DNA from: Bog-473 sp963791995
GTDB lineage: Bacteria > Actinomycetota > Acidimicrobiia > Acidimicrobiales > RAAP-2
DNA length: 64,000 nucleotides
Direction of reading: 5' to 3'
NCBI GenBank assembly: GCA_963791995.1
Contig: CAWBUQ010000019.1
Location: 62,001-126,000 of the forward strand
Shown here: piece by piece, positions 19,494 to 27,736 of the stretch
Position numbering within the stretch: position 1 is the stretch's first letter
Layout of the letters: each line of letters begins with the position of its first letter
Position numbers and translations under genes: made by a program
Notes under the pieces: generated by a model
The model's input: the letters and a program-made list of their open reading frames with translations, nothing else
Database searches by the model: none
Told to the model about the DNA's origin: nothing

Positions 19494-20285
19494 TCAGGCC
19501 GCCTCCGGCCCGACGTCGGGGCCGATCCCGCCCGGCGGCCCGTTCCTTTTGCTTGTGCTTCTCCTCGTCCTGCTCGTTCTCCCCACTCCCCTGATCCCCC
19601 CGCCCGCCTGCGGCTTCCGCGTTCGTGTCCGTGTCCGCGTCCTCGTCCCGTCCGCGTCGCAACGCCACCGCGCCGGTGCCGGCGGGGAGCCACAGCGAGC
19701 ACTCGGTGGCCCGGCCGGCGGCGCGGCGCCCGCTGACGCGCACCTCGGCCCGGCGGCCGCGCGAGGTGGCCGTGGCCCTGCCCGACGCCCTCCCACACCC
19801 CCGCACCCACCGAGAGTGCGAGGTCGCCACCCTCGGGCCAGGCGCCGGTGCGCTCGAGCAGGACCACCAATGCGGCCTGGCGCTCGCGGGCCCGGGCGCG
19901 CAGGTGGCGCGCCGCGGTCAGGCGGGCCCGGCCCGGCGGTCGCACCACGAACGGCGTCGACGCCCGAGAGGAGATCGCCGGCCGCCTCGGCCCATCCGCT
20001 GCCGGGATGGGGCACGAAGACGACGCGGCGCAGATCCAGTCCGAGGTCGGCGGCCGCCACCACGCCCGGGTCGGGCAGGCCGACCGCGGCGCACCAGCTC
20101 CCGGCGGTCGAGGCCGCGGCCAGCAAGGAGAGTGCGAGCGTGGTGGCCCCGTGGCCAGGAGGCCCGCTCACGGTGGTGGTCGTCCCGCGGCGCAGGACGC
20201 CGCCCGGGAAGAGCGGGGCCAGGGGTGGCGGCACCGGCAGGGTCCGCCCGGCCACCGGCGTGACGGGCCGGACCCGGTCGGCCAA
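19494..20285 (-). CDS. imuA': ImuA'-like mutasome protein, frameshifted
   Basis: RecA-fold-like accessory protein of the SOS mutasome, in the usual first position of the actinobacterial imuA'-imuB-dnaE2 set. Recovered segments are VPPPLAPLFPGGVLRRG, a P-loop-like SGPPGHGATTLALSLL in which the Walker lysine is Ala, WCAAVGLPDPGVVAAADLGL, RRVVFVPHPGSGWAEAAGDL, RHLRARARERQAALVVLLER and ECSLWLPAGTGAVAL. Breaks lie near 19945 and 19790, and perhaps one near 19650 in a Glu/Asp/Arg-rich tail. TTG 20285 is only a candidate start. The perfect LexA box at 20350-20363 lies 65 bp upstream. The missing Walker lysine suggests it does not hydrolyse ATP like RecA. Confidence 0.78.
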   Translation of the reverse strand: MADRVRPVTPVAGRTLPVPPPLAPLFPGGVLRRGTTTTVSGPPGHGATTLALSLLAAASTAGSWCAAVGLPDPGVVAAADLGLDLRRVVFVPHPGSGWAEAAGDLLSGVDAVRGATAGPGPPDRGAPPARPGPRAPGRIGGPARAHRRLARGWRPRTLGGCGGVGGRRAGPRPPRAAAGPRCASAGAAPPAGPPSARCGSPPAPARWRCDADGTRTRTRTRTRKPQAGGGIRGVGRTSRTRRSTSKRNGPPGGIGPDVGPEAA

Positions 20286-20349
20286 GCCCGGCGGGGAGCT
20301 CCCGGGGTTCCCGAGAACGGGGAGACGGCGATTCCCGGGCTGCAGAAAG

Positions 20350-20363
20350 CGAACATATGTTCG
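20350..20363. promoter_or_regulatory. LexA (SOS) box
   Basis: CGAACATATGTTCG is a perfect match to the actinobacterial SOS consensus CGAAC-N4-GTTCG and is palindromic over 16 bp with its flanks (20349-20364). It lies between the divergent imuA' (leftward, 65 bp) and SRAP (rightward, 100 bp) genes, so one LexA dimer could repress both. The site is seen directly; regulation is inferred from the known consensus. Confidence 0.9.
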
Positions 20364-20462
20364 CACATTACAGAGCCCGTGTGTGTTCTGCTCGGGGAGG
20401 CAAAAGGCCAGGTCAGAGACCACTGCGTCGAAGAAGGGTCCGGGAGGGGCAATGCTGCCCGC

Positions 20463-21211
20463 ATGTGCGGACGCTTCGCCCTCTACACCCCGCCGGCGAA
20501 GATCGCCCGCTACTTCGGCGCCACGCTGGAGGAGGAGACCGAGCCCGGGTACCAGCCGAGCTGGAACGTCGCCCCCACCGACCAGGTCCTCGGGGTGCGG
20601 GACCGGCCGCCGCGCCCGGCTCCGGCGGAGCAGGGCGGCGACGCGCGCGAAGACGCCGGCGAAGCACCGCCCGAGCGAGTGCTCATGTCGTTTCGCTGGG
20701 GCCTCGTCCCGTGGTGGTCCAAGGACGCCAAGTCGGGCAGCCGGCTCTTCAACGCGCGCAGCGAGACGGTCACCACCAGGGCCTCCTTCCGCGATGCGTT
20801 CCGGGAGCGGCGCATCATCGTCCCCGCCGACGGGTTCTACGAGTGGCGCAAGACCAAGACCGGCGCCAAGCAGCCCCACTACTTCACCCGGGCCGACGGC
20901 GCGCCGATGGCCTTCGCCGGGCTGGCCGAGCGCTGGCGTCCCAAGGGCGCGCCCACGGCACCCCCTACCTGCGCAGCTGCACCGTCATCACCGCCCCGGG
21001 CGGGGCCGACATGGACGGCATCCACGACCGCATGCCGGTGATCTTGGACCCGGCAGCCTTCGACCTGTGGCTCGACCCGACCAACGAGGACAGCGAGGAG
21101 CTGCGCGCCATGCTGCGCCCGCCCCCGGCCGGCACGGTGGTGCACCACCCCGTCGGGCCGCGTATCGGTAACGTGCGCAACAACGATCCAACGCTCATCG
21201 AGTCCGTGTGA
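20463..21211 (+). CDS. SRAP (HMCES/YedK) family DNA-protein crosslink repair protein, one frameshift
   Basis: SOS-response-associated protein that in E. coli YedK and human HMCES forms a covalent bond with abasic sites in single-stranded DNA and shields them. ATG 20463 gives MCGRFALYTP, exposing the catalytic Cys2 after Met removal. The conserved sites are present: SWNVAPTDQVLGV (Asn/Pro loop), FRWGLVPWWSKD, FNARSETVTTRASFRDAF, RRIIVPADGFYEWRK (active-site Glu) and IHDRMPVIL (active-site His). The frame slips near 20962 and resumes with TPYLRSCTVIT. Repaired length is about 249 residues. It is divergent from imuA' across a LexA box, which supports SOS control. Confidence 0.93.
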
Positions 21212-21321
21212 GGGACGCGTAGGGGCGACGGGGAGGACCGGTCTGCTGCGCTGGTCGGCCGGTGCTGGAGGACAGGGGGCTGGGGGGCCCACGTGAGGGG
21301 ACGACACGTGAGGGAGCAACG

Positions 21322-22861
21322 ATGAGCCTCGACCGGGCGCGCTTCACCCGCCGCACCATGCTGCAGGCCGCGCTGGCCGCGGGCGGCGCAGCCGTGCTGG
21401 CGGCGGCCAGCCGGGGCGAGGGGGCGGGCGCCGCCATGGCGCAGCTGGCGGCACGGACCAAACCGGCGGGGTCGGACCTCGGCGCCATCGAACACGTCGT
21501 GTTCCTGATGCAGGAGAACCGGTCCTTCGACCACTACTACGGGACATTGGGGGGCGTGCGCGGCTTCAACGACCACCCGCACGGCTCGCTCGGGAACTTC
21601 GCCCAAGCCTGGCCCGGCGGCCGCGACAAGACGCTCCTCCCCTTCCATCTCGACTCGAAGTCGGGCATCGGCGAGTGCACCCAGGACCTCGACCACAGCT
21701 GGCCGGGCGAGCACCTGAGTTGGGACAAGGGCACCAACGGCGCCTTCGTGTCGACGCACACCAGCACGCAGTTCCAGGGACCCGACCCAAGGTGAGTTCA
21801 CCATGGGCTACTACACGCGCGCCGACCTCCCTTTCTATTACGCGCTGGCCGACGCGTTCACCATCTGCGACAACTACCACTGCTCGGTACTCGGGCCGAC
21901 GCACCCGAACCGGCTCATGTCGCTCTCGGGCACCATCGACCCGACGGGCGCGGCGGGCGGCCCGGTGCTCATCACCAACGAGGCGGCCGACGCCGTCTAC
22001 AGCGTGCACTGGGACACCATGCCCGAGGTGCTCGAGGACGCCGGGGTGAGCTGGAAGGTCTACAACCCGGTGGGCACCATCTACACCGAGACGTTCTTCC
22101 AGCAACACGGCATCCTCAGCGACGCCATCCTCCCCTACTTCAGCCAGTACCAGAACCCGCAATCGGCGCTGTACCAAAAGGCCTTCCTGCCGCAGTACCC
22201 GAACGACTTCGTGAGCGACATCCGGGCGGGGACGCTGCCCGCGGTCAGCTGGCTCATCCCGCCCGTCGGCTACGACGAGCACCCGTCGTCGCCGCCTGCC
22301 CTCGGCGAGTGGTACACCAGCCAGGTCCTCTCGGCCCTGGTGTCGAACCCCGAGGTCTGGTCCAAGACCGTCCTGTTCCACATGTACGACGAGAACGACG
22401 GCTTCTTCGACCACGTGCCGCCGCCAGTGGCGCCGAACGGCACGCCCGGCGAATCGGTCACCGTCTCGCCGCTGCCGGGCGACGCCGGCGGCTTCGCCGG
22501 ACCGGTCGGCATGGGCTTCCGCGTCCCGATGCTGGTGCTCTCGCCGTTCAGCCGCGGCGGTCACGTGGCCTCACAGGTCTTCGACCACACCTCCCAGCTC
22601 CGCTTCTTGGAGGAGCGCTTCGGCGTGAAGGCACCCAACATCTCGGCCTGGCGCCGCAAGACGGCGGGCGACCTCACGTCCACGTTGCACATGAGCAAGC
22701 GCGACGCCACGGTCCCGAAGCTGCCCAGCACATCGAAGGACCAGATGGCCGACGTCGAGGCGTTGGGCTGCACCGAGCCCCAGATCCTCGAGATCGACAA
22801 CACCATGCCGTCGTACCCGGTGCCGGCGCGCCAGGTGATGCCGACGCAGGAGCGCGTGTAA
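21322..22861 (+). CDS. Tat-exported phospholipase C / phosphoesterase family protein, one frameshift
   Basis: Secreted phosphoesterase of the bacterial phosphatidylcholine-type phospholipase C/acid phosphatase superfamily. ATG 21322 follows GAGGGAGC. A twin-arginine signal is evident (FTRRTMLQAALAAGG at residues 8-22, then AVLAAAS). The catalytic motif VVFLMQENRSFDHYYGTLGG is at about residues 58-77. The frame breaks near 21785 and resumes EFTMGYYTRADLPFYYALAD. Later conserved parts are CDNYHCSVLGPTHPNR, WLIPPVGYDEHP, LFHMYDENDGFFDHVPPP, MGFRVPMLVLSPFSRGG and FDHTSQLRFLEERFGV. Repaired length is about 513 residues. The substrate (phospholipid or other phosphate ester) is not determinable. Confidence 0.92.
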
Positions 22862-22909
22862 AGGGTCTGGATCCCCGTGCCGGCCGGCGGCGGAGCGGTG
22901 CTGGCGGCG

Positions 22910-23479
22910 CTACTTGGGGGCCGGTTCCAGCGCGAAGGTCTGGACCATGGCCGCACAGAACGCGTCCAGGTCGTCCGGCTTGCGGCTCGTGACGAGGGTA
23001 TTGGGCCCGTCCGTGCAGACCACCACCTGCTCGTCGACCCACCGGCCTCCGGCGTTGCGAATATCGGTCTTGAGGCTGGGCCACGACGTCAGCGTGCGAC
23101 CCCGCACGACATCCGCCTCGACCAGTGTCCACGGGCCGTGGCAGATGACCGCGGCGGGCTTTCGGGCTTCGAAGCACGACGCGACGAAGCGGACCGCGTG
23201 CTCGTCGGTACGGAGCTGGTCCGGATTGGCCACGCCGCCGGGAAGGACGATGCCGGCGACGGCCCCGACGTCCAGGTCGGCCGTGGCGCGTTCGGCCTCG
23301 AAGCGTGCGCCCTTGTCGAGGTGGTTGAAGGCTTGTACGGTCCCCGCCTCCGGTGCGACGAGCACGGGCCGGCCGCCCGCTTCTTCGACAGCCTGCCAGG
23401 GCCGGGTGAGCTCGACCTCTTCGACGCCTTCGTTGGCGACGAGGAAGAGGACCGTCGCCTGCGTGAGTGGCTTCGTCAT
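22910..23479 (-). CDS. DJ-1/PfpI family protein (type 1 glutamine amidotransferase-like)
   Basis: Cytoplasmic protein of the DJ-1/ThiJ/PfpI superfamily, possibly a stress-related deglycase or peptidase. The start at 23479 (MTKPLTQATVLFLVANEG) follows GAAAGGAC and is preferred over an ORF start at 23536. The nucleophile elbow is AAVICHGPWTLVEADVV with Cys at about residue 113 next to His. EVELTRPWQAVEEAGG carries the glutamate that supports the cysteine in this family. 189 residues, full length. It is followed on the same strand after a short gap by the LLM oxidoreductase upstream gene order, with DJ-1 as the last gene. Confidence 0.9.
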   Translation of the reverse strand: MTKPLTQATVLFLVANEGVEEVELTRPWQAVEEAGGRPVLVAPEAGTVQAFNHLDKGARFEAERATADLDVGAVAGIVLPGGVANPDQLRTDEHAVRFVASCFEARKPAAVICHGPWTLVEADVVRGRTLTSWPSLKTDIRNAGGRWVDEQVVVCTDGPNTLVTSRKPDDLDAFCAAMVQTFALEPAPK

Positions 23480-23496
23480 TCGTTCCGTCCTTTCCG

Positions 23497-24459
23497 TCAG
23501 CCCCGCAGAGCGGGGAGCAGTGCTTGGTCCGCCCATCGCAGGAAGGACCGCTGATCGTCTCCGCCGATCTGGATCAATGCCACGTCGGTGAACCCGGCGT
23601 CAGTGAACGCACGGGCCGCGTCGACCACCTCGTCGACGTCGGACCCGCAGGGGATCGACTTCGCCACGTCCTTCGGACGGACGTACTTCGACGCGGCCGC
23701 AAAGGCCTCGGTCCCCGGCAGCTCGGCATTCACCTTCCAGCCCCCGTCGAACCAACGGAACATCGTGTGCGCCCGCTCAATGGCCCGGTTGCGGTCCTCG
23801 TCGTAGCAGAGCGGGAGCTGCCCGACGACCCGCTTGCCCGAGCCGCCCTGGTCGGTGAATTGCGCGACGAGCGCGGCGTCGGGTTGCACGGCGACGAGGG
23901 CGTCGCCGAGCGAGGCGGCCAGGCGGCACGACTGAGGGCCCGAGGCGGCCAGCGCGATCGGCGGCGGTGCTGGCGGCATGTCCCACAACTTGGCCGAGTC
24001 GACTTCGAAGTGTGCGCCGCGGTACGAGACGTAGTCGCCGCCGAAGAGCGCTCTGATGATTTCGACAGCCTCTTCGAGCATGGCGTGACGGACGTTGACA
24101 GGCGGCCACCCTCCTCCCGTGACATGCTCGTTGAGGTTCTCGCCCGCGCCCAACCCGAGGGTGAAGCGACCATCGGACAACAGCGCGACGGTGGCCGCCT
24201 TCTGGGCCACCACGGCCGGGTGATAGCGCTTGATCGGGGACGTGACGTACGTCATGAGGTCGATCTCGCTCGTAACATGCGCGGCGGCGCCGAGCACCGA
24301 CCACGCATAGGGCGAGTGCCCCATGGCGTCGAGCCATGGGAAGTAGTGGTCCGAGATCACGGCGAACTCGAAGCCGACCGATTCGGCCGCGACCACGTCG
24401 TCGACCAGAGCCTTGGGGCCCGACTGTTCGCACATCATGGTGTAGCCGTAGCGGGCCAT
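23497..24459 (-). CDS. LLM class F420-dependent oxidoreductase
   Basis: Luciferase-like flavin/F420 oxidoreductase with a TIM barrel. The start MARYGYTMMCEQSGP at 24459 matches the family better than the longer 24534 start. Diagnostic segments are VISDHYFPWLDAMGHSPYAW, LMTYVTSPIKRYHPAVVAQ, FTLGLGAGENLNEHVTG and IALAASGPQSCRLAASLGD, the pattern of the F420-dependent glucose-6-phosphate dehydrogenase-related group. About 321 residues. It ends 18 bp before the DJ-1 start on the same strand and may be co-transcribed. It implies the host makes coenzyme F420, as actinobacteria do. The substrate is unknown. Confidence 0.92.
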   Translation of the reverse strand: MARYGYTMMCEQSGPKALVDDVVAAESVGFEFAVISDHYFPWLDAMGHSPYAWSVLGAAAHVTSEIDLMTYVTSPIKRYHPAVVAQKAATVALLSDGRFTLGLGAGENLNEHVTGGGWPPVNVRHAMLEEAVEIIRALFGGDYVSYRGAHFEVDSAKLWDMPPAPPPIALAASGPQSCRLAASLGDALVAVQPDAALVAQFTDQGGSGKRVVGQLPLCYDEDRNRAIERAHTMFRWFDGGWKVNAELPGTEAFAAASKYVRPKDVAKSIPCGSDVDEVVDAARAFTDAGFTDVALIQIGGDDQRSFLRWADQALLPALRG

Positions 24460-24562
24460 ATTCTGGGGGTTACCAGTGTCCGCGGCAGCGAAACATGGGC
24501 ACCAGCCCGGTTGGGCCGCCTCGCCGGCGGGCATAGCTCGCGTGACGCGGGAAGGAGCTGAC

Positions 24563-25342
24563 GTGCCGGTCGTCGTCGGAACCTCGGGCTGGCACTACGC
24601 CGACTGGCGGCCGCGGTTCTACCCGCCCGGGACCGGCACGGGGCGTTGGCTGGCGTTCTACGCCGAGAGGTTCGCCGCGGTGGAGGTGAACAACGCCTTC
24701 TACCGACTGCCCGAGCGGGCCACGTTCGAGCACTGGCGGGACGTCACGCCTCCCGATTTCGTGGTCGCGGTGAAAGCTAGCCGATACCTGACACACGTCC
24801 GGCGCTTGCAAGACCCGGCCGAGCCGGTGGCACGGCTGATGGAACGGGCGTCGGGTCTCGGCTCGAGACTGGGACCGATCCTGCTCCAACTTCCGCCCAC
24901 GATGAAGGCCGACCCCGAACGGCTCGACGGCGTCCTGGCGACCTTCGGTCGCGCAGTCCGAGTCGCCGTCGAGCCACGTCATCCGAGCTGGTTCGTCGAC
25001 GAGGTGCGGTCGGTCCTCAAGAGCCGGAGGGCCGCTCTCTGCGTGGCCGACGGCGGCACGGTCACCACTCCCGAGCCGTTCTGGCACACCGCGGACTGGG
25101 CCTACGTCCGCTTTCACCACGGCACGAGCCGGCCCCGCAGCTGCTACAAGCGCCGCGAGCTCGAAGGGTGGGCGCACCGCCTGAGGGCACAGTGGCGCGA
25201 CGAAGATGACATGTTCTGCTTCTTCAACAACGACACGAATGGGTGTGCCCTTCGCGACGCTCGCTGGTTCGCGGCGGCGTGTGCCGACCTCGGTCGAACG
25301 GTGACCCGGGTCCCGGCGCCGCGGGAAACCCGCGTCGGATGA
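24563..25342 (+). CDS. DUF72 domain protein
   Basis: TIM-barrel protein of the YecE/DUF72 family, 259 residues. GTG 24563 follows GGAAGGAG, fixing the start; the longer frame back to 24476 overlaps the divergent promoter region. Family hallmarks are VVVGTSGWHYADWRPRFYPP, VEVNNAFYRLPERATFEHW, ILLQLPPTMKADPERL, VAVEPRHPSWF and YVRFHHGTSR, ending FCFFNNDTNGCALRDARWF. The molecular function of DUF72 proteins is not established. It is divergent from the LLM oxidoreductase gene, 103 bp apart. Confidence 0.92.
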   Translation: MPVVVGTSGWHYADWRPRFYPPGTGTGRWLAFYAERFAAVEVNNAFYRLPERATFEHWRDVTPPDFVVAVKASRYLTHVRRLQDPAEPVARLMERASGLGSRLGPILLQLPPTMKADPERLDGVLATFGRAVRVAVEPRHPSWFVDEVRSVLKSRRAALCVADGGTVTTPEPFWHTADWAYVRFHHGTSRPRSCYKRRELEGWAHRLRAQWRDEDDMFCFFNNDTNGCALRDARWFAAACADLGRTVTRVPAPRETRVG

Positions 25343-25357
25343 CCGACCGCGTCGCCG

Positions 25358-25684
25358 TCAGCGGCCGACGGCGCGCTCGAGCTGAGCCTTGTTCATTTTC
25401 GAACGTCCCTCTATCCCCTTGCGCTGGGCCTCTGCGTAGAGCTGATCCCGCGTCCGTCCCCCGGCGCCCCGGTGTGAGCGCAGGCCGCCCCGGCGCCCCG
25501 ACGAGATGTCCTCGGTGGAGGTCGAACTGGCGCGACTTGACTCGCCGGCGCGAGCCCGCTCCTTGTTCACCGTCCTCGCTGCGATCTCTTCAGCTTCCTT
25601 TTCGGAGTCGCCACGATCCTCGAGGCCGGCCTTGATGTGCTTGTACTGGCGCTCTCGTTTGGCGCTCCACGCAGTTTGTGGCAT
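25358..25684 (-). CDS. Small basic stress-type protein (plasmid-stabilisation-like, Rho-N-like C-terminus)
   Basis: 108 residues, strongly charged. The start MPQTAWSAKRERQYKHIKAG at 25684 is fixed by a GGAG site. The N-terminal part continues EEIAARTVNKERARAGES, the form found in short actinobacterial proteins often labelled plasmid stabilisation protein. The middle is Ser/Arg/Gly-rich and flexible. The C-terminal RDQLYAEAQRKGIEGRSKM and NKAQLERAVGR look like a Rho-N/SAP-type helical nucleic-acid-binding module. No toxin partner is present. The function is unknown. It faces small membrane and stress proteins on the other strand (25836, 26091). Confidence 0.75.
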   Translation of the reverse strand: MPQTAWSAKRERQYKHIKAGLEDRGDSEKEAEEIAARTVNKERARAGESSRASSTSTEDISSGRRGGLRSHRGAGGRTRDQLYAEAQRKGIEGRSKMNKAQLERAVGR

Positions 25685-25835
25685 GACCAACTCCTTCATG
25701 TCCGAACGCGACTGCCGCCGAGGGCAATACCCGAAGGGCAGCGCGAAAAACGTTCCGCGCTCCTGCTTGGGACACGGTGCGGTGGGTAAGGAAGCCTTGA
25801 CGCGGCAGAGCCGCAGAGGCGAGTGAGGTCAGACG

Positions 25836-26069
25836 ATGAAGAAGGTGACATTTGTGATCGGCCTGGGCGTCGGTTTCATCCTCGGATCGAGGGCGGGGTC
25901 GGGGCCGTACCGTGAACTCGAGGACAAGGTGCGAGCACTTCGAAACCGTCCCGAGGTCGACGACGCGGTGGAGCGGACCAAGAGTGCCGCCAACGAAGGC
26001 GTGACTGAGGTCGTGGAGAAGGTGAACGAGAAGCTCCCGCCCCCGGCGTCCAAGGAAGCACGCGTCTAG
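25836..26069 (+). CDS. YtxH-like small membrane protein
   Basis: 77 residues. One N-terminal membrane segment with a glycine pattern (KKVTFVIGLGVGFILGSRAG, residues 2-21) is followed by a charged amphipathic helix (YRELEDKVRALRNRPEVDDA) and a Pro/Lys tail. This layout is typical of YtxH-like general-stress proteins. ATG 25836 lies after GTGAGGTC. It is followed 21 bp later by a DUF6328 membrane protein and is probably co-transcribed with it. The function is unknown. Confidence 0.8.
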   Translation: MKKVTFVIGLGVGFILGSRAGSGPYRELEDKVRALRNRPEVDDAVERTKSAANEGVTEVVEKVNEKLPPPASKEARV

Positions 26070-26090
26070 TCCTGCTGAGCGGACGGCGCG

Positions 26091-26612
26091 ATGACGACAG
26101 CCGCTGAGTCCGAGGGCGAGCGCTACAACCGCAACCTCGCCGACCTGCTCCAAGAGCTACGGGTCGCCGGGCTCGGGATCCAGGTCCTCTTCGGTTTCCT
26201 CTTGTCGCTGCCGTTCACGGTCCGGTTCACGATTCTCGACGACACCGAGCGCAATCTGTACAGGGCCAGCCTGCTGTGCGCCGCCGTCTCGACGGCGCTC
26301 CTCGTCAGTCCCGTCGCCTATCACCGCTGGGTGTTCCGGCGCCACGAGAAGGAACGGCTGCTCAAGATCGCCAACGTGCAGGCACTGCTCGGCCTCGTGA
26401 CGGTCGCGCTGGCCATCTCGTGCGCCGTGTGGCTCGTGTTGTTGGTGGTCGGTCTGACGTGGTTCGTCGCTGTCCTGGCGGCCGCGACGACGGGCAGCTT
26501 CGCAGTGCTGTGGTTCGCGCTCCCCTTCTTCGATCGGCTGACGGCCGAGTCCCGTCGCGAGCCGGCCGCTTCGTCACACGATCTGGACCGTCCTACTTCC
26601 AGCCCTGCATGA
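26091..26612 (+). CDS. DUF6328 family membrane protein
   Basis: 173 residues with four membrane helices. An N-terminal cytoplasmic stretch NLADLLQELRVAGLGIQVLF leads into FLLSLPFTVRF. Next come YRASLLCAAVSTALLVSPVA, then LLGLVTVALAISCAVWLVLL and TWFVAVLAAATTGSFAVLWF, with a charged end. The motif HRWVFRRHEKERLL between helices 2 and 3 is typical of the family. The role is unknown. It overlaps the end of the SnoaL-like gene on the other strand by 20 bp, tail to tail. Confidence 0.85.
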   Translation: MTTAAESEGERYNRNLADLLQELRVAGLGIQVLFGFLLSLPFTVRFTILDDTERNLYRASLLCAAVSTALLVSPVAYHRWVFRRHEKERLLKIANVQALLGLVTVALAISCAVWLVLLVVGLTWFVAVLAAATTGSFAVLWFALPFFDRLTAESRREPAASSHDLDRPTSSPA

Positions 26613-27018
26613 CATGCTCGATCCACCACTGCGGGGCCGCGCCCATTAGCAGGCCGAGGTCCCAGTAATCGGTCCACCGGGCGATCCTGCCGCCCTCGAC
26701 CTGGTGCACGGTGGTCACCGGGAGACCGAAGGACTCACCCGAGGGCCAGACCCAGGTCTCGATGTGCTCGGTCATGACGACATCGTCGCCGGCGACGAGA
26801 TGGAGCCGCTCGTCCCGGATCTCTGAGACCCTGCCCCAGGCCAGCGTGAGCCGCCTGACGATCTCGTCCGCCCCGCGGGCCACGTCGTCGGCGGGCGTGG
26901 CGACGTCGGTGTACTCGCCCGCCGGTGTGAACCTGGCCGCTGCCGCGGCAAGGTCCTGGTTATAGAGGTCCTCCCAGAACCCCTCGATCAGGGCGCGGTT
27001 CTCGTCGGCTCGTGTCAC
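26593..27018 (-). CDS. SnoaL/NTF2-like protein
   Basis: Small cone-shaped alpha+beta-barrel protein of the SnoaL/limonene-epoxide-hydrolase-like superfamily, 141 residues. GTG 27018 follows GGAGGAA and gives VTRADENRALIEGFWEDLYN. The further upstream frame is rejected. Hallmarks are FTPAGEYTDVATPADDVARG, MTEHIETWVWPSGESFGLPV, TTVHQVEGGRIARWTDYWDL and the C-terminal PQWWIEHVMQGWK. Such proteins act as isomerases, cyclases or hydrolases on small hydrophobic substrates; no specific activity can be assigned. It is divergent from the RidA-like gene. Confidence 0.85.
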   Translation of the reverse strand: MTRADENRALIEGFWEDLYNQDLAAAAARFTPAGEYTDVATPADDVARGADEIVRRLTLAWGRVSEIRDERLHLVAGDDVVMTEHIETWVWPSGESFGLPVTTVHQVEGGRIARWTDYWDLGLLMGAAPQWWIEHVMQGWK

Positions 27019-27183
27019 TGGTTCCTCCGTCTGGCGTCGATGGGCGTGGCGGCGGTGGCCTCTCCGCCCGCGCGCCGAAGAGCGTCGTGGGGCAGGCCGA
27101 CCATCGGGCCAGCATACGAGTGGCGCCTCGCTGTGGGGATTCCCGAGATGCGCGCGACGGTGCCGTGGAGCAGTGTGTCGGAC

Positions 27184-27669
27184 ATGAAGATCGAATCCCG
27201 GCTCCAGGCTCTCGGCCTCGTCCTGCCCGCGCCCGCCGTCCTGCCCCCGAGGGTGGAGATCCCCTTCGCCTGGGTGCGACTGCGTCACGAACGGGCCTAC
27301 GTCTCGGGCCACGGGCCGCTGCACGTAGACGGCACGCCGGCCGGACCGTTCGGGAGGGTCCCCACCCAGGTGTCCCTCGAAGGGGCCCAGCACGCGGCCC
27401 GGCTGGCCACCTTGGCCATGCTGGCCAGCCTCAAGTCCGTGCTGGGCGACCTCGACCGGATCACCGCCTGGTTGAGCCTGGCCGGTCACGTCAACGCCGA
27501 GCCCGGGTACGGCGACACCACCGCGGTCGTCAACCCGGCCTCCGCGCTGATCGTCGAGCTCTACGGACCTGAGGCCGGTCGGCACGCCCGCACCGCCATC
27601 GGTGCCGCCACGCTCCCGCTCAACCTGCCGGTCGTCCTCGCCGCAGAGGTCGAGGTGGCGGCGGCATGA
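27184..27669 (+). CDS. RidA (YjgF/YER057c/UK114) family protein
   Basis: 161-residue member of the RidA superfamily. ATG 27184 gives MKIESRLQALGLVLPAPAV; a GTG two codons earlier is also possible. The core contains VRLRHERAYVSGHGPLHVDG, QVSLEGAQHAARLATLAMLA, SLKSVLGDLDRITAWLSLAG, VVNPASALIVELYGPEAGRH and ARTAIGAATLPLNLPVVLAA. The Arg before TAIG is the position that binds the carboxylate of 2-imino acids in true RidA deaminases and is present here. RidA clears reactive enamines and imines; subfamily members have other roles. It lies 67 bp upstream of the second DapB-like/SDR module. Confidence 0.88.
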   Translation: MKIESRLQALGLVLPAPAVLPPRVEIPFAWVRLRHERAYVSGHGPLHVDGTPAGPFGRVPTQVSLEGAQHAARLATLAMLASLKSVLGDLDRITAWLSLAGHVNAEPGYGDTTAVVNPASALIVELYGPEAGRHARTAIGAATLPLNLPVVLAAEVEVAAA

Positions 27670-27736
27670 CCCGAAAAGGCCCGATCATTGCCCCCCTGTC
27701 TAGGGTGGACCGCTCAGCGCACCGTGGGGGTGGACC

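Noticed and set aside
19500..19660. Low-complexity repeat (codons for Arg/Asp/Glu/Lys alternation) as a tandem repeat or CRISPR-like element
   Set aside because: No regular unit or spacers. It fits a charged C-terminal tail of ImuA' in one frame.
21566..22564. Minus-strand open frame of 332 codons opposite the phospholipase C-like gene
   Set aside because: It is low-complexity Arg/Val/Gly text with no family match, antisense to a clear enzyme.
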